Source: CAXBCP01 sp963974055
GTDB lineage: Bacteria > Pseudomonadota > Alphaproteobacteria > MPNO01 > UBA830
DNA: 64,000 bases
Assembly (NCBI GenBank): GCA_963974055.1
Contig: CAXBCP010000008.1
Coordinates: 79,018 to 143,017 of the forward strand
Direction of reading: 5' to 3'
The position numbers and the translations under genes were made by a program. Below are positions 25,714 through 36,161 of the stretch, piece after piece; the first letter of the stretch is position 1; each line of letters begins with the position of its first letter. Under the pieces are notes generated by a model. The model made no database searches and was not told where the DNA came from. It saw nothing but the letters and a program-made list of their open reading frames with translations.

Positions 25714-27999
25714 TTGACGTCTTCCGGGAACAGTGCTGAGCGGGACGTCGAGGCCGCCCGCCCGACCCCGGCAGGAGGGCTTCTGTTCGCGAGAAGCACC
25801 AATACCGTTGATGTCCGCGAGGTCTTCCGCAAAGTCTGGCGCCATAAATGGCTGCTGACGTCGATCACCCTGATCGGCACGTTCATCGCCGCCCTGGTGA
25901 TCGTTCAGATGGCGCCGAGATATACCGCGACGGCAACCGTCATGGTGGATCCGAGAGAAAACCAGGCGGTAAATCTTGAAGCCGTTCTGTCCGGCCTGCC
26001 TGCGGATCAGGAGACGATCGAAAGCGAAATCCAGGTTCTTCGGTCGCGCGGCCTTGCGGAACGGGTCGTGAAGAAGCTCAAACTGTTCGAGGACCCCGAA
26101 TTCAACGGCCGCCTCAAACCGCCGACATTCCGCAGCAAGCTGAAGGATGCGCTGAGCCTCAAGAACCTGCTGCCGGACGGGTTGCTCGAACGGTTGTCCC
26201 TGAAAACAGACGAGGTGCCGCCCACCGAAGAGGAAAAGCTTATCCGGGAAAGGGTTTCGATTATCGACGGCCTGCTGGCCCGGCTATTGGTTTCGCGGGT
26301 CGGGCGGTCGCGCGTTATCGAGATTTCAATTATCCACGGCAATCCGCAACGGGCGGCGGCTATCGCGAATACGGTCGCCGATCTTTACATCGTCGAACAA
26401 TTGGAAGCGAAGTTCGAGGCGACCCGGCGGGCGGCGCAATGGCTGAACGAACGCCTGACCGGCCTGCGCGCCGAAGTGGACAAGTCGGAGCGGGCCGTTC
26501 AGGAGTTTCGTAAAACGTCGGGCCTGGTCGAGGGCAAGGGCGTAACGATCGCGTCGCAGCAATTGTCGGAGCTGAATTCGCAGCTCATCGTCGCCCGCAG
26601 CGCCCGCGCCGAAGCGAATGCAAGACTACGCCAGGTGGAGAGTCTTCTTCAGGGTGCCAGCGGCGCGGAATCGGTGGCGGAGGTTCTCAGTTCGCGGCTG
26701 ATCCAGGATTTGCGCAGCCAGGAAGCCGAGATTCAACGGCGCGCTGCGGAACTTTCGCAGGAATTCGGCGAAAAGCATCCCAAGATGTTGAACATCCGGG
26801 CGGAGATCGCGGACCTCAAGGCCAAGATCGAATCCGAGGTCAAAAAGATCGTCCAGGGCCTGCGAAACGAGGTTGCGGTTTCCCGGGCGCGGGAAAACGA
26901 GCTCGCGCGCGGGATGGGTCAGATGGAACAACGGGTATCCGTCGTGAATCAGAGTGAAGTTCAGCTTCGGGCATTGCAGCGCGAGGCCGAAGCAAGCCGG
27001 ACGCTGTACGAAACGTTTCTGACGCGGTTCAAGGAAACACGCGAACAGACGGATTTCCAGCGTCCCGATGCCCGTATAATTTCCCGGGCGGACACGCCGG
27101 GGGCGCCCTCGGCGCCGAAGAAAAGGCTGCTTTTCTTTATCGCGATATTTTTGTCGGCGAGCGTCGGAATCGCGCTCGTCGTCCTGCTCGAGGCGCTTGA
27201 CCGGGGTTTCCGCAGCATGGATCAGATCGAAGACCAGACGGGTGTTGTTGCGCTCGGGCTGGTCCCTTCGATCAGGGGCATGACGAAACTGGGCAAAGCG
27301 CCCCATGACCTGATTGTCGAACAGCCGCGGTCGGCGTTCGGTGAATCGATACGCGCGTTGCATGCCACCATATTGTTGTCGAATATCGACCGCCCGCCGA
27401 AAACGGTAATGGTCACGTCTTCACTGCCCAACGAAGGCAAAACGTCGATTTCACTGTCATTGGCGCGTCTTGTCGCGCGCACCGGAACGAACAAGGTTCT
27501 CCTGCTGGACTGCGATCTGCGCCGGCCGCAGATTCACGGATTGCTGGGGATGCGGCCGGGGCCGGGCCTGATCCAGGTGCTGACGAATGAAGCCAGCCTT
27601 GAAGAAGCCATTCAGCGCGACGAGGCGAGCGGGGCGTTCGTTCTCACGGCCGGGGGTTCACCCTCGAACCCGACCGAGCTGCTTTCTTCCGACCAGTTTG
27701 CGTCCCTGCTCGGCAACCTGTGCAGTGGTTTTGATTTTATCGTAATCGACACCTCGCCGGTGCTTGCGGTCAGCGATTCCAGAATTCTGACCCGCTCCGT
27801 CGATAAAACGATTTTTGTCGTGCGCTGGGTCGAGACGCGTCGGGAAGTCGCCGGCCGTGGGCTGAAACAGCTGATCGAAGCCGGCTGCGACCTTGCCGGC
27901 GTGGTCCTGTCCCAGGTCAATGTGAAGAAGCATTCGAGATACGGATACGGCGATTCCGGCTATTATCATGGCACGTATAAGAAATACTATTCGGACTAG
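25714..27999 (+). CDS. Polysaccharide co-polymerase and tyrosine autokinase (Wzc/ExoP type)
   Basis: A 761-residue inner-membrane protein. The N-terminal Wzz domain begins with DVREVFRKVWRHKWLL and the first membrane helix; a long coiled-coil periplasmic part follows, with a second helix near residue 475. The cytosolic BY-kinase has Walker A NEGKTS near 571, Walker A' LLLDCDLRRP near 597 and Walker B FIVIDTS near 675. A tyrosine cluster with seven Tyr in the last 20 residues is the autophosphorylation tail. It controls chain length and export in Wzy-type systems. No ATG exists near the N-terminus; TTG 25714 is the start after an in-frame stop at 25693. Confidence 0.92.
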   Translation: MTSSGNSAERDVEAARPTPAGGLLFARSTNTVDVREVFRKVWRHKWLLTSITLIGTFIAALVIVQMAPRYTATATVMVDPRENQAVNLEAVLSGLPADQETIESEIQVLRSRGLAERVVKKLKLFEDPEFNGRLKPPTFRSKLKDALSLKNLLPDGLLERLSLKTDEVPPTEEEKLIRERVSIIDGLLARLLVSRVGRSRVIEISIIHGNPQRAAAIANTVADLYIVEQLEAKFEATRRAAQWLNERLTGLRAEVDKSERAVQEFRKTSGLVEGKGVTIASQQLSELNSQLIVARSARAEANARLRQVESLLQGASGAESVAEVLSSRLIQDLRSQEAEIQRRAAELSQEFGEKHPKMLNIRAEIADLKAKIESEVKKIVQGLRNEVAVSRARENELARGMGQMEQRVSVVNQSEVQLRALQREAEASRTLYETFLTRFKETREQTDFQRPDARIISRADTPGAPSAPKKRLLFFIAIFLSASVGIALVVLLEALDRGFRSMDQIEDQTGVVALGLVPSIRGMTKLGKAPHDLIVEQPRSAFGESIRALHATILLSNIDRPPKTVMVTSSLPNEGKTSISLSLARLVARTGTNKVLLLDCDLRRPQIHGLLGMRPGPGLIQVLTNEASLEEAIQRDEASGAFVLTAGGSPSNPTELLSSDQFASLLGNLCSGFDFIVIDTSPVLAVSDSRILTRSVDKTIFVVRWVETRREVAGRGLKQLIEAGCDLAGVVLSQVNVKKHSRYGYGDSGYYHGTYKKYYSD

Positions 28000-28019
28000 C
28001 CATTGATCGGACAGGCGAG

Positions 28020-28727
28020 TTGAAACGGGCGTTTTCCGTCATTCCTGTTGTCGCAGTCTGCGCCCTGCTGGCGGGGAGCCTGTTATGGCTGGCCATGCCG
28101 AGGCTTGGCGCGGCCTATATCGCAATGCCGTTCGACAGGCAGATTGCGGGATCTCCCCGGATCCGTGCCCTCGACCGGGAGGCGGCAACCGGATTGGCGA
28201 AGAATTTTGAACGCCTGATCGCCATGACGCCGGCGCAGCCCTACAGTCTGGCCGCGATCACGATGTACACTCAATTGCTGCGGATTGCGGATGTCGACAA
28301 GCGCGTGGCAGCGGCTGCGCGGATGCACGATGCCGCCATTCGCGAACTTTCATGGCGTCCGATGCAGTCGCGCGTGTGGTGGGCGCTGAGCTATGCGGAC
28401 TACACGCGGGACCGTTGGATGTCAGCGTCTTCGCGGGCGGCGATTCTGCGCAGCGTCGAGCTCCAGGAATATGCGTTGTCGCTGGTGCCGGTCAGATTGC
28501 AGTTGATCTTGCGGCACTGGCGGCAGATTCCGTCTGCGCAACGGGGCGCCTTAAGATCGCAATTTGTGCAGGTATGGCGGCTGAATCCGCGCAGGCTGAC
28601 CGCACTTGCGAGAAACCCGAATTACACCGATATCATCAGGTGGTCGTTGGCGATCGAACCGGCAATGTTGAGAAGCCTGGAAGCCGGTCTGGGGAAGATG
28701 CGCCTTCAACCTGTAAAGCCGCAATAG
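28020..28727 (+). CDS. Conserved-position EPS locus protein of unknown function, membrane-anchored
   Basis: A 235-residue protein with an N-terminal membrane anchor or signal (VIPVVAVCALLAGSLLWLAM) and a soluble, helix-rich remainder resembling tetratricopeptide-like packing (YSLAAITMYTQLLRIADVDKRV). It starts at TTG 28020, 20 bp after the autokinase stop, so it is almost certainly in the same operon. No family was recognised. Comparable small periplasmic helical proteins accompany autokinase and Wzy-type genes in other EPS loci (general observation, not specific evidence). Confidence 0.6.
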   Translation: MKRAFSVIPVVAVCALLAGSLLWLAMPRLGAAYIAMPFDRQIAGSPRIRALDREAATGLAKNFERLIAMTPAQPYSLAAITMYTQLLRIADVDKRVAAAARMHDAAIRELSWRPMQSRVWWALSYADYTRDRWMSASSRAAILRSVELQEYALSLVPVRLQLILRHWRQIPSAQRGALRSQFVQVWRLNPRRLTALARNPNYTDIIRWSLAIEPAMLRSLEAGLGKMRLQPVKPQ

Positions 28728-28747
28728 GTTCCGTTCGTAACGGACAT

Positions 28748-30106
28748 TCAGGCGTTTGGATCGCTGCTGCTACGGGATTGCGCAACGCATGTTCCGAGGA
28801 CAAGCGCGAGCGTCGCCGCCACGGCCGGAATCTGGAGCGTGAAATCGACAATGCTGTGCAGTCCGACCAGAACGAGGACCGCGAACCCCGCGGCTGGAAA
28901 GTAGTGATTCCGTTTCCGTAACCGAACCCCGCGAAGACAGATGAAGGCGAGCCAGATGAAGCAGGCGACCAGGGCTACGGTTGCGGGAATCCCGAGACCC
29001 TGTGCATTGTCGAGGTACTCGTTATGGGCACGGATGATCCTGGTGGCGATTTCCGGTGGATGGTACGTCGCGAATACCGGCTCGAACGTGCCCAGCCCCC
29101 AGCCGAGGAACGGGTGCTCTCGGATGGCTTCGATCGTTTTCGCGTAGATCAACGTACGGGAGCCGGCGCCGGAATTTGCGAGCCGGTCGAAAATAGCGCC
29201 GCCGCCTATGAACACGAATGCGATCGCAGCCAGGGCGAGCGCCCTGACGAATGCCCGTCGGAACGGGATCATCAGATTTCGGGCCAGGCTCAGTGCCACA
29301 AAGAAAGCGCCGCCCGCAATCAGGCCGGCCAGCATTCCGCCCCGCGAATCCGATAGAAGAAGCGCCGAAAAAAGGGCGACCAGTCCGACAATCAGAAACC
29401 AGACCCGTTCGAACAGGAGCGTGATCAGAACGCGGGCTTTTTCCTGTGCGCCCAGCGCCGAAAAATTGGTGTCGCCCAGGCTCCGGACAAGCAGGGCGAG
29501 GGTGCATACGAGGCCCATGCCGGCATAGGTCGCGTAGCCGTTTTTATACCGGAAGGTGCTGGTCAGGCTGTCGGGATAGAACTCTTTGTCGAACCAGAGA
29601 ATTTTCTTCATCCCGGTCAGTTCTACAGCGATACCGTAAGAGGCATATAAAAGCCCGGACACTGCTATGACGTAAAATACCTGTTTCGCTCTTTGCGTCG
29701 ATTTGCCGAACTGCAGCGCGAGCCAGAATATGCCGGCGTAGCTCAATAACCGCATGATGGATGTTTCGGTCGCATAGGGGTCGACGGAAATAAACCCAGG
29801 GATGTTCTGACCCAGTATCCGGGATGTTTCTGCCCAGACCGGGTTGTGCCATGAAGCGGGCGTCCAGGGGGACATCTGGATACAGGCCCATAGGATTACG
29901 CCGCCAAACAGCAGGACCGGCCCTGAAACATGTCGGACAGGAATGGGAAGTGGCGCCCGGGAGAACAGCGTGTGGACCGTCCATAATCCGATCAGCAAGG
30001 CGACGACGACGGCGATGAGCGAATAGGACCAGGGATAGATCGATCCGAACGGAACCGGCGACAGGACGACCGTTCCGAGGAGACTCCAGAATACGATCCG
30101 CGGCAT
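28748..30106 (-). CDS. O-antigen ligase / Wzy-like polymerase
   Basis: A 452-residue polytopic membrane protein of the O-antigen ligase family with about ten to twelve hydrophobic segments. The large periplasmic loop contains RAHNEYLDNAQGLGIPATVA, with the conserved HNxYL motif of Wzy_C-domain proteins. It is probably the polymerase of the EPS repeat unit; a ligase role cannot be excluded. It is convergent with the gene at 28020 (21 bp between stops) and divergent from pyrC. Confidence 0.82.
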   Translation of the reverse strand: MPRIVFWSLLGTVVLSPVPFGSIYPWSYSLIAVVVALLIGLWTVHTLFSRAPLPIPVRHVSGPVLLFGGVILWACIQMSPWTPASWHNPVWAETSRILGQNIPGFISVDPYATETSIMRLLSYAGIFWLALQFGKSTQRAKQVFYVIAVSGLLYASYGIAVELTGMKKILWFDKEFYPDSLTSTFRYKNGYATYAGMGLVCTLALLVRSLGDTNFSALGAQEKARVLITLLFERVWFLIVGLVALFSALLLSDSRGGMLAGLIAGGAFFVALSLARNLMIPFRRAFVRALALAAIAFVFIGGGAIFDRLANSGAGSRTLIYAKTIEAIREHPFLGWGLGTFEPVFATYHPPEIATRIIRAHNEYLDNAQGLGIPATVALVACFIWLAFICLRGVRLRKRNHYFPAAGFAVLVLVGLHSIVDFTLQIPAVAATLALVLGTCVAQSRSSSDPNA

Positions 30107-30281
30107 TTTCCGAAAAGCCTCCCCCAGACACTAATGACCACGCGATGTCGCACCGATATGACGTGCCACGTGAATTTTTATGGCGTAAACGGGAAGTATT
30201 CAAGCAACCCAAGTTCCTTGGGGAACCTGAATTCGCTAGATTGCCGCCTCGATCTGCGAGAACCGTGCGGGGGAAGAACCT

Positions 30282-31325
30282 TTGACCGACGATAATACGC
30301 TGACAATCCGCCGTCCCGACGACTGGCATCTTCATTTGCGCGACGACGCCATGCTGGGCGCGGTGCTGCCCTTCACGGCGGCCGTTTTCGGCCGGGCGAT
30401 CGTCATGCCCAACCTGACGCCGCCCGTCGCGGTGGCGGCCGATGCCGTGGCCTATCGCGACCGTATCGTTTCCGCGCTGCCGCCGGAATCCCGGTTCGAA
30501 CCGCTGATGACGGCCTATCTGACCGATGCGACCGATCCCGCCGATCTGGAGCAGGGCCATGCCGACGGCATCTTCACGGCGGCGAAGCTGTATCCGGCGG
30601 GGGCGACGACGAATTCCGTCAATGGCGTCACCGATATCGCCAATATCCGGGGCGTGCTGGCGGCCATGGAGCGCATCGGCATGCCGTTGCTGGTGCATGG
30701 CGAAGTGACGGACCCGGCGGTCGATATCTTCGACCGCGAAAAGACGTTCATCGAGCGCGTGCTGATCCCGACACTGGCGGATTTTCCCGGCCTGCGCGTG
30801 GTGTTCGAACACATCACCACCGCCGACGGGGTGGATTTCGTGCGCGGCGCCGGGGAAAACGTTGCGGCGACCGTTACCCCGCATCATCTCGTCATCAACC
30901 GCAATGCCCTGTTCGCCGGCGGGATGCGCCCGCACATGTTCTGCCTGCCGGTGGCGAAACGCGAACGCCACCGCCTGGCGCTTCGCGATGCCGCGACGTC
31001 GGGCGATGCGTCGTTCTTTCTCGGCACGGATTCGGCGCCTCATCCGGTCTCCGCCAAGGAAACCGATTGCGGCTGTGCCGGTATTTTCAACGCGCCGTCG
31101 GCGCTTGAAGTCTATGCGCAGGTCTTCGAAGACGAGGGCGCGCTGGACCGACTGGAGGCATTCGCCTCGCTCAACGGGCCCGCGTTTTACGGCCTGCCCG
31201 TCAACAAGGACACGATAACGCTGGTCCGCGGTACGCGCCCGGCAGATGCGCTGCTTACCGTCGGCGACGAACAGGTGCTGCCATTCGACACCGGTGCGCC
31301 GGTCGGGTGGACGATCGGGGGCTGA
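30282..31325 (+). CDS. pyrC: Dihydroorotase
   Basis: A 347-residue class II (PyrC-type) dihydroorotase that cyclises N-carbamoyl-L-aspartate to dihydroorotate in pyrimidine synthesis. The zinc motif DWHLHLRD holds His16 and His18. The carbamylated lysine is in AKLYPAGATTNS near residue 102. Further ligands are in HGEVTDP, FEHITT, VTPHHLVINRN and the Asp in LGTDSAPHP. Length is normal. It uses a TTG start at 30282 preceded by GGGGGAAG. It marks the end of the EPS region. Confidence 0.93.
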   Translation: MTDDNTLTIRRPDDWHLHLRDDAMLGAVLPFTAAVFGRAIVMPNLTPPVAVAADAVAYRDRIVSALPPESRFEPLMTAYLTDATDPADLEQGHADGIFTAAKLYPAGATTNSVNGVTDIANIRGVLAAMERIGMPLLVHGEVTDPAVDIFDREKTFIERVLIPTLADFPGLRVVFEHITTADGVDFVRGAGENVAATVTPHHLVINRNALFAGGMRPHMFCLPVAKRERHRLALRDAATSGDASFFLGTDSAPHPVSAKETDCGCAGIFNAPSALEVYAQVFEDEGALDRLEAFASLNGPAFYGLPVNKDTITLVRGTRPADALLTVGDEQVLPFDTGAPVGWTIGG

Positions 31326-31646
31326 TCAGCCCTCGGCGCATTCCGTGATTTCGCCGCCGGGATTCTCGAGGATGAGAAAGCAGTCGTAGCGTTCCAGGGT
31401 CGGGCGGTTGCCCCAGTGGGCCTCGGCGCGTTCCAGCCACGCCGCGTCATGGCCCTTGTCGGCGTCCTCCAGGCTTTCCCACAGATAGATGCCCTTGGTG
31501 ACGAGCGTGTCCGGATCGCGCACGAACATCTTGCGGACCAGGCCCGGGAAATCGGTCCAGCGATCGAACGTTCCGGCGGCATCGCGCACCATTTCGTCGC
31601 GGTCCATGCCGGGGGTTCTGTTGAAAGAGACGATTTCGGTGATCAT
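31326..31646 (-). CDS. Small ABM-like/ferredoxin-fold protein of unknown function
   Basis: A 106-residue protein beginning MITEIVSFNRTPGM, with a pattern of strand-helix-strand and a central GIYLWES segment. This is typical of small dimeric alpha-beta barrel (antibiotic-biosynthesis-monooxygenase-like) proteins such as YdhR. Catalytic residues cannot be assigned. It converges tail-to-tail with pyrC with no spacing. Confidence 0.65.
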   Translation of the reverse strand: MITEIVSFNRTPGMDRDEMVRDAAGTFDRWTDFPGLVRKMFVRDPDTLVTKGIYLWESLEDADKGHDAAWLERAEAHWGNRPTLERYDCFLILENPGGEITECAEG

Positions 31647-31793
31647 GGGATTTTCCTTCGGGAACGGGCCGGTGGCGGGAAATCATAAACCCGTCGCGCC
31701 CGTCCGCCAAGAAAGCGCCGATCCGCTGGCCTCCCGCCGTCTTGTATCGTAAACCTGTGTCAACGAATTCATATCTGGATAGCGGAGACGAAA

Positions 31794-33267
<1,474 letters not shown>

Positions 33268-33290
<23 letters not shown>

Positions 33291-33459
33291 GGCTGGCTAT
33301 CTCCCGGCGCGGAGGTCGAGCGAAACCAGGGTGACGGTCGAGGCCGCCCCGCAGCAGGTTACGGGTCAGCACGGCGCCAAGGGAGCCGTCGCGGTTGCTC
33401 GCGCCGATCACCGCAACCGATCGCGGTTTGAACAGATGATCGAGGTTTCTGGTCGTCAT
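33268..33459 (-). pseudogene. Remnant of an acyl-CoA synthetase (NDP-forming) type gene
   Basis: The first 41 or so residues (LDHLFKPRSVAVIGASNRDG and the following LTRNLLRGG) are the N-terminal CoA-binding domain start of NDP-forming acyl-CoA synthetase or acetate-CoA ligase proteins, which normally run to 700-900 residues. After GG the similarity ends. A different frame then reads ASTVTLVSLDLRAGR and stops at 33297-33299, just past the convergent mmsA stop. The simplest reading is an internal deletion that left both ends of the gene. It is a remnant and should not be functional. Confidence 0.6.
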
Positions 33460-33619
33460 GTGGCCTCCGCTCCGAAAAACCTGCCGATCCCTAATGGGGA
33501 AATCTACCTACCGTCCCTTACCCTATCGTGACAGGTTGTAACCGGCCTTGATCTGTGTGCATTTCATCGGCAACAAAATTACCCGACAAAGGATCGGGCG
33601 CGAGCAGGAGGGAGCGAAC

Positions 33620-34681
33620 ATGAACGATACCACCGTCGCAGCGGCGCTGCAGCACTGGGCCCCGCGACTGGTCGCCAATGGCGTGCCGCTGACCGATTTT
33701 CAGGAAGTGACTGCGGCGATCTCCGCCTGGGACGACTGGTGCGCAGCCTGGTCGGCCCGCGCCGCCATCCACGAAGACATGGGACGCATCGCGCTGGCGG
33801 ACGGATACACGCTGTCGGCGGCGGATCACCTGAAAACCGCGGCTGTCTGCTACCATTTCGGCAAGTTCCTCTTCATGCACGATCCGGTGCAGATGCGTGC
33901 GGCCCATGACAAGGCGGTGGATTGTCACCGGACGGCATTGCCTCATATGCGTCCGCCCGGCGAACGCGTCGAGATTCCGTATGAAGGAACGACCCTGAAA
34001 GCGAACCTGCGCAAACCTCTGGGTGCGGAGCGCCCCCCGGTTCTGATCATGTGCGTCGGGCTGGATTCGACAAAGGAGGAAATGGACGCCTACGCGGTGC
34101 CGTTCCTCGACCGCGGAATCGCCATTCTCGCCTTTGACGGGCCGGGCCAGGGGGAGGCGGAATACGACCTGCCGATCCGCGGCGATTATGAGGCGCCGGT
34201 CGGCGCTGTGCTCGACTGGATCGATACGCGCGGGGATCTGGACAACGGCAGTATCGGTATCTGGGGCGTCAGCCTCGGCGGGTATTATGCGCCGCGCGCG
34301 GCAGCGCACCATGACCGGCTGAAGGCCTGCGTGTCCCTGACCGGTCCGTTCAACTGGGCGGAAGCCTGGACGACGCTGCCGGATCTGACCCGCGCCGCCT
34401 TCGTCGCCCGCAGCCACAGCGCGACCGAGGCGGACGCGGCCGAAAAGGCGAACGCGCTGACCCTCGAAGGCGTTGTCGGGAATATTAAATGTCCGGTTTT
34501 CGTCGTGGCCGGCAAGCAGGACAGGGTTATTCCCTGGGACCATGCAAAACGCATCGCCGACGGTGCATCCGGCCCGGTGACCTTCCTGCCGCTTGAAGAC
34601 GCAGGCCACGTTGCCAATAACCGGACCTATCGCTACCGGCTGCAATCGGCGGACTGGATGGCGGATATATTGTGCGGGTGA
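33620..34681 (+). CDS. Alpha/beta hydrolase of the FrsA / dihydroxypseudooxynicotine hydrolase type
   Basis: A 353-residue serine hydrolase with a helical N-terminal cap domain (about 120 residues) and a C-terminal alpha/beta-hydrolase fold. The nucleophile is in GVSLGGYYAPR (Ser near residue 217), the acid in VVAGKQDRVIP, and the His in EDAGHVANN. This layout matches C-C bond or ester hydrolases such as 2,6-dihydroxypseudooxynicotine hydrolase and FrsA-like esterases. ATG 33620 follows CAGGAGGGA and was preferred over the earlier in-frame start at 33548. Substrate unknown. Confidence 0.82.
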   Translation: MNDTTVAAALQHWAPRLVANGVPLTDFQEVTAAISAWDDWCAAWSARAAIHEDMGRIALADGYTLSAADHLKTAAVCYHFGKFLFMHDPVQMRAAHDKAVDCHRTALPHMRPPGERVEIPYEGTTLKANLRKPLGAERPPVLIMCVGLDSTKEEMDAYAVPFLDRGIAILAFDGPGQGEAEYDLPIRGDYEAPVGAVLDWIDTRGDLDNGSIGIWGVSLGGYYAPRAAAHHDRLKACVSLTGPFNWAEAWTTLPDLTRAAFVARSHSATEADAAEKANALTLEGVVGNIKCPVFVVAGKQDRVIPWDHAKRIADGASGPVTFLPLEDAGHVANNRTYRYRLQSADWMADILCG

Positions 34682-34789
34682 TTGCGCCGCTTCAGGGGCG
34701 TTCTCGGAAAGATGTTTGCCGGCGGCGCTTTCGCACCGCCGGCAAACGGAACCCGATCCAGGCACACACTCAACTGAACCGGGTCACTG

Positions 34790-35842
34790 TCAGCTTCCTG
34801 CGCCGTAGATCAGCTTGCGCGCATGGGCCACGACTTCCGGCGACGCATTGCGCACGGCGGCGGTAACGACTTCGTTGATCTTCTCGCCGGTCGCAGGGAT
34901 CAGGCGCAGTTTCTGTTTTTTCAGATCGGCGACGAAGGCGGGGTCGGCATTCATCCTGGCATAGGCGCTCCGGAGCAGCGCGACGGTCTCCTTGTCGACG
35001 CCGGGCGGCAGCGCCAGCCCGCGTCCCAGCAGGCCGAGAACCTTGATGAAATCGACCGCCTTCCTGTCCATCTCGTTTGTCACGAGGTCCGAGATCATCG
35101 GAACCGAAGCAGGCAGGTCGGGGTCCTTGTACACGCCGATCTGGGCGATAGGCCCGCCGAACGGTTTGTCTTTCGTGAACCAGTGCGGAACCTTTGACGA
35201 CCAGGCCAGCCAGTTATAGGCAGACGCCTGGGCCTCGCCCTGTTCGATCGCCAGAATCGACCCGGACGATCCCTTGTAGCCCTGCACGATCTTGATCTTG
35301 TACCCGAACAGTCCGTTCAGCAGGCCGGGGATCATGTACCCCGTGGATGCCTTGCCGGATGTCGCGACGATCAGCTTCTTGGTTTCCAGGTCCTTGAGCT
35401 TCGTGACGCCCGAATCCGTCCGCGCGACCATGACGACATTGGTCTGGTTCGACGATCCGAGCCAGCTGAAATCCTCCGACCTGTAGCGCATTTTCTTCGG
35501 CCGCATGAGCTGGTTGAGCACGCTGTTGTCGAGCGGCACGATCATGTTCAGCCCGTCCTTGGGCATGACGTTATAGGCCCAGTTCATGGCCTTTGCGCCG
35601 CCGGCGCCGGGCATGTGCTGGAGGATCAGTGTCGGGTTTCCGGGGATGTGTTTTCCCAGATGGTTTGTGAACGCGACGCCGTACTTGTCATACGTGCCGC
35701 CGGGCCCATAAGGGATGACGATCTTGATCGTTTTCCCCTTGAAATCCATGGCGTGTGCGTCCGGTCCGGCGACAACGGCGCCGATGGCGGCCAGTGCTGT
35801 AATACCGATCGCGAATGTCCGTTGAATTCCGTCGTTCCGCAT
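34790..35842 (-). CDS. Tripartite tricarboxylate transporter substrate-binding protein (TctC/Bug family)
   Basis: A 350-residue periplasmic binding protein with a signal peptide ending near AHAMDF. KTIKIVIPYGPGGTYDKYG is the family N-terminal binding loop, and QHMPGAGGAKAMNWAY the second signature. Such proteins deliver carboxylates to TctAB permeases. No tctAB gene is in the window, so it is an orphan Bug protein, as is common in alpha- and betaproteobacteria. Ligand unknown. Confidence 0.85.
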   Translation of the reverse strand: MRNDGIQRTFAIGITALAAIGAVVAGPDAHAMDFKGKTIKIVIPYGPGGTYDKYGVAFTNHLGKHIPGNPTLILQHMPGAGGAKAMNWAYNVMPKDGLNMIVPLDNSVLNQLMRPKKMRYRSEDFSWLGSSNQTNVVMVARTDSGVTKLKDLETKKLIVATSGKASTGYMIPGLLNGLFGYKIKIVQGYKGSSGSILAIEQGEAQASAYNWLAWSSKVPHWFTKDKPFGGPIAQIGVYKDPDLPASVPMISDLVTNEMDRKAVDFIKVLGLLGRGLALPPGVDKETVALLRSAYARMNADPAFVADLKKQKLRLIPATGEKINEVVTAAVRNASPEVVAHARKLIYGAGS

Positions 35843-36161
35843 CGCAATGCCTCCTGAATGAAAAACTGGTTACCCGAAAGGAGTGCAATATTTATGCCAG
35901 TTCGTCGCGAAAGGCGGATTCCGCAAAGGCTTTTCCTGTTAGGTCGTTATTGAAAAACCATATTGCGGCTCGGAGGCGATTCAACGGGGGCTGCAGCACC
36001 AATCTTCTCCCGGCGTCATGCCGGAAAGTCCTGCGGCAGAGCCGGCAGGCTGCTGCGTCGCCGCTTTTTTAGCCGTGCTGCAAAAATAGTGCCCGCTTTC
36101 CAACGGATAGCGGTGACGGAACGCGACCGATCCCGGTCTGTGCGGACTGGGCGGCGCCGGC
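35843..36161. other. 319-bp gap without a gene
   Basis: No convincing coding frame. Short hairpins CCGGC-GTCAT-GCCGG (around 36012-36028) and a GCGGC/GCCGC stem before TTTTTT at about 36065 are visible, but they do not sit downstream of a gene on the matching strand. The gap lies between two minus-strand genes. Confidence 0.4.

Noticed and set aside
2502..30106. PEP-CTERM/exosortase system associated with the asparagine synthetase and EPS genes
   Set aside because: No exosortase or PEP-CTERM protein was found in the window; an ordinary Wzx/Wzy-type locus explains the genes.
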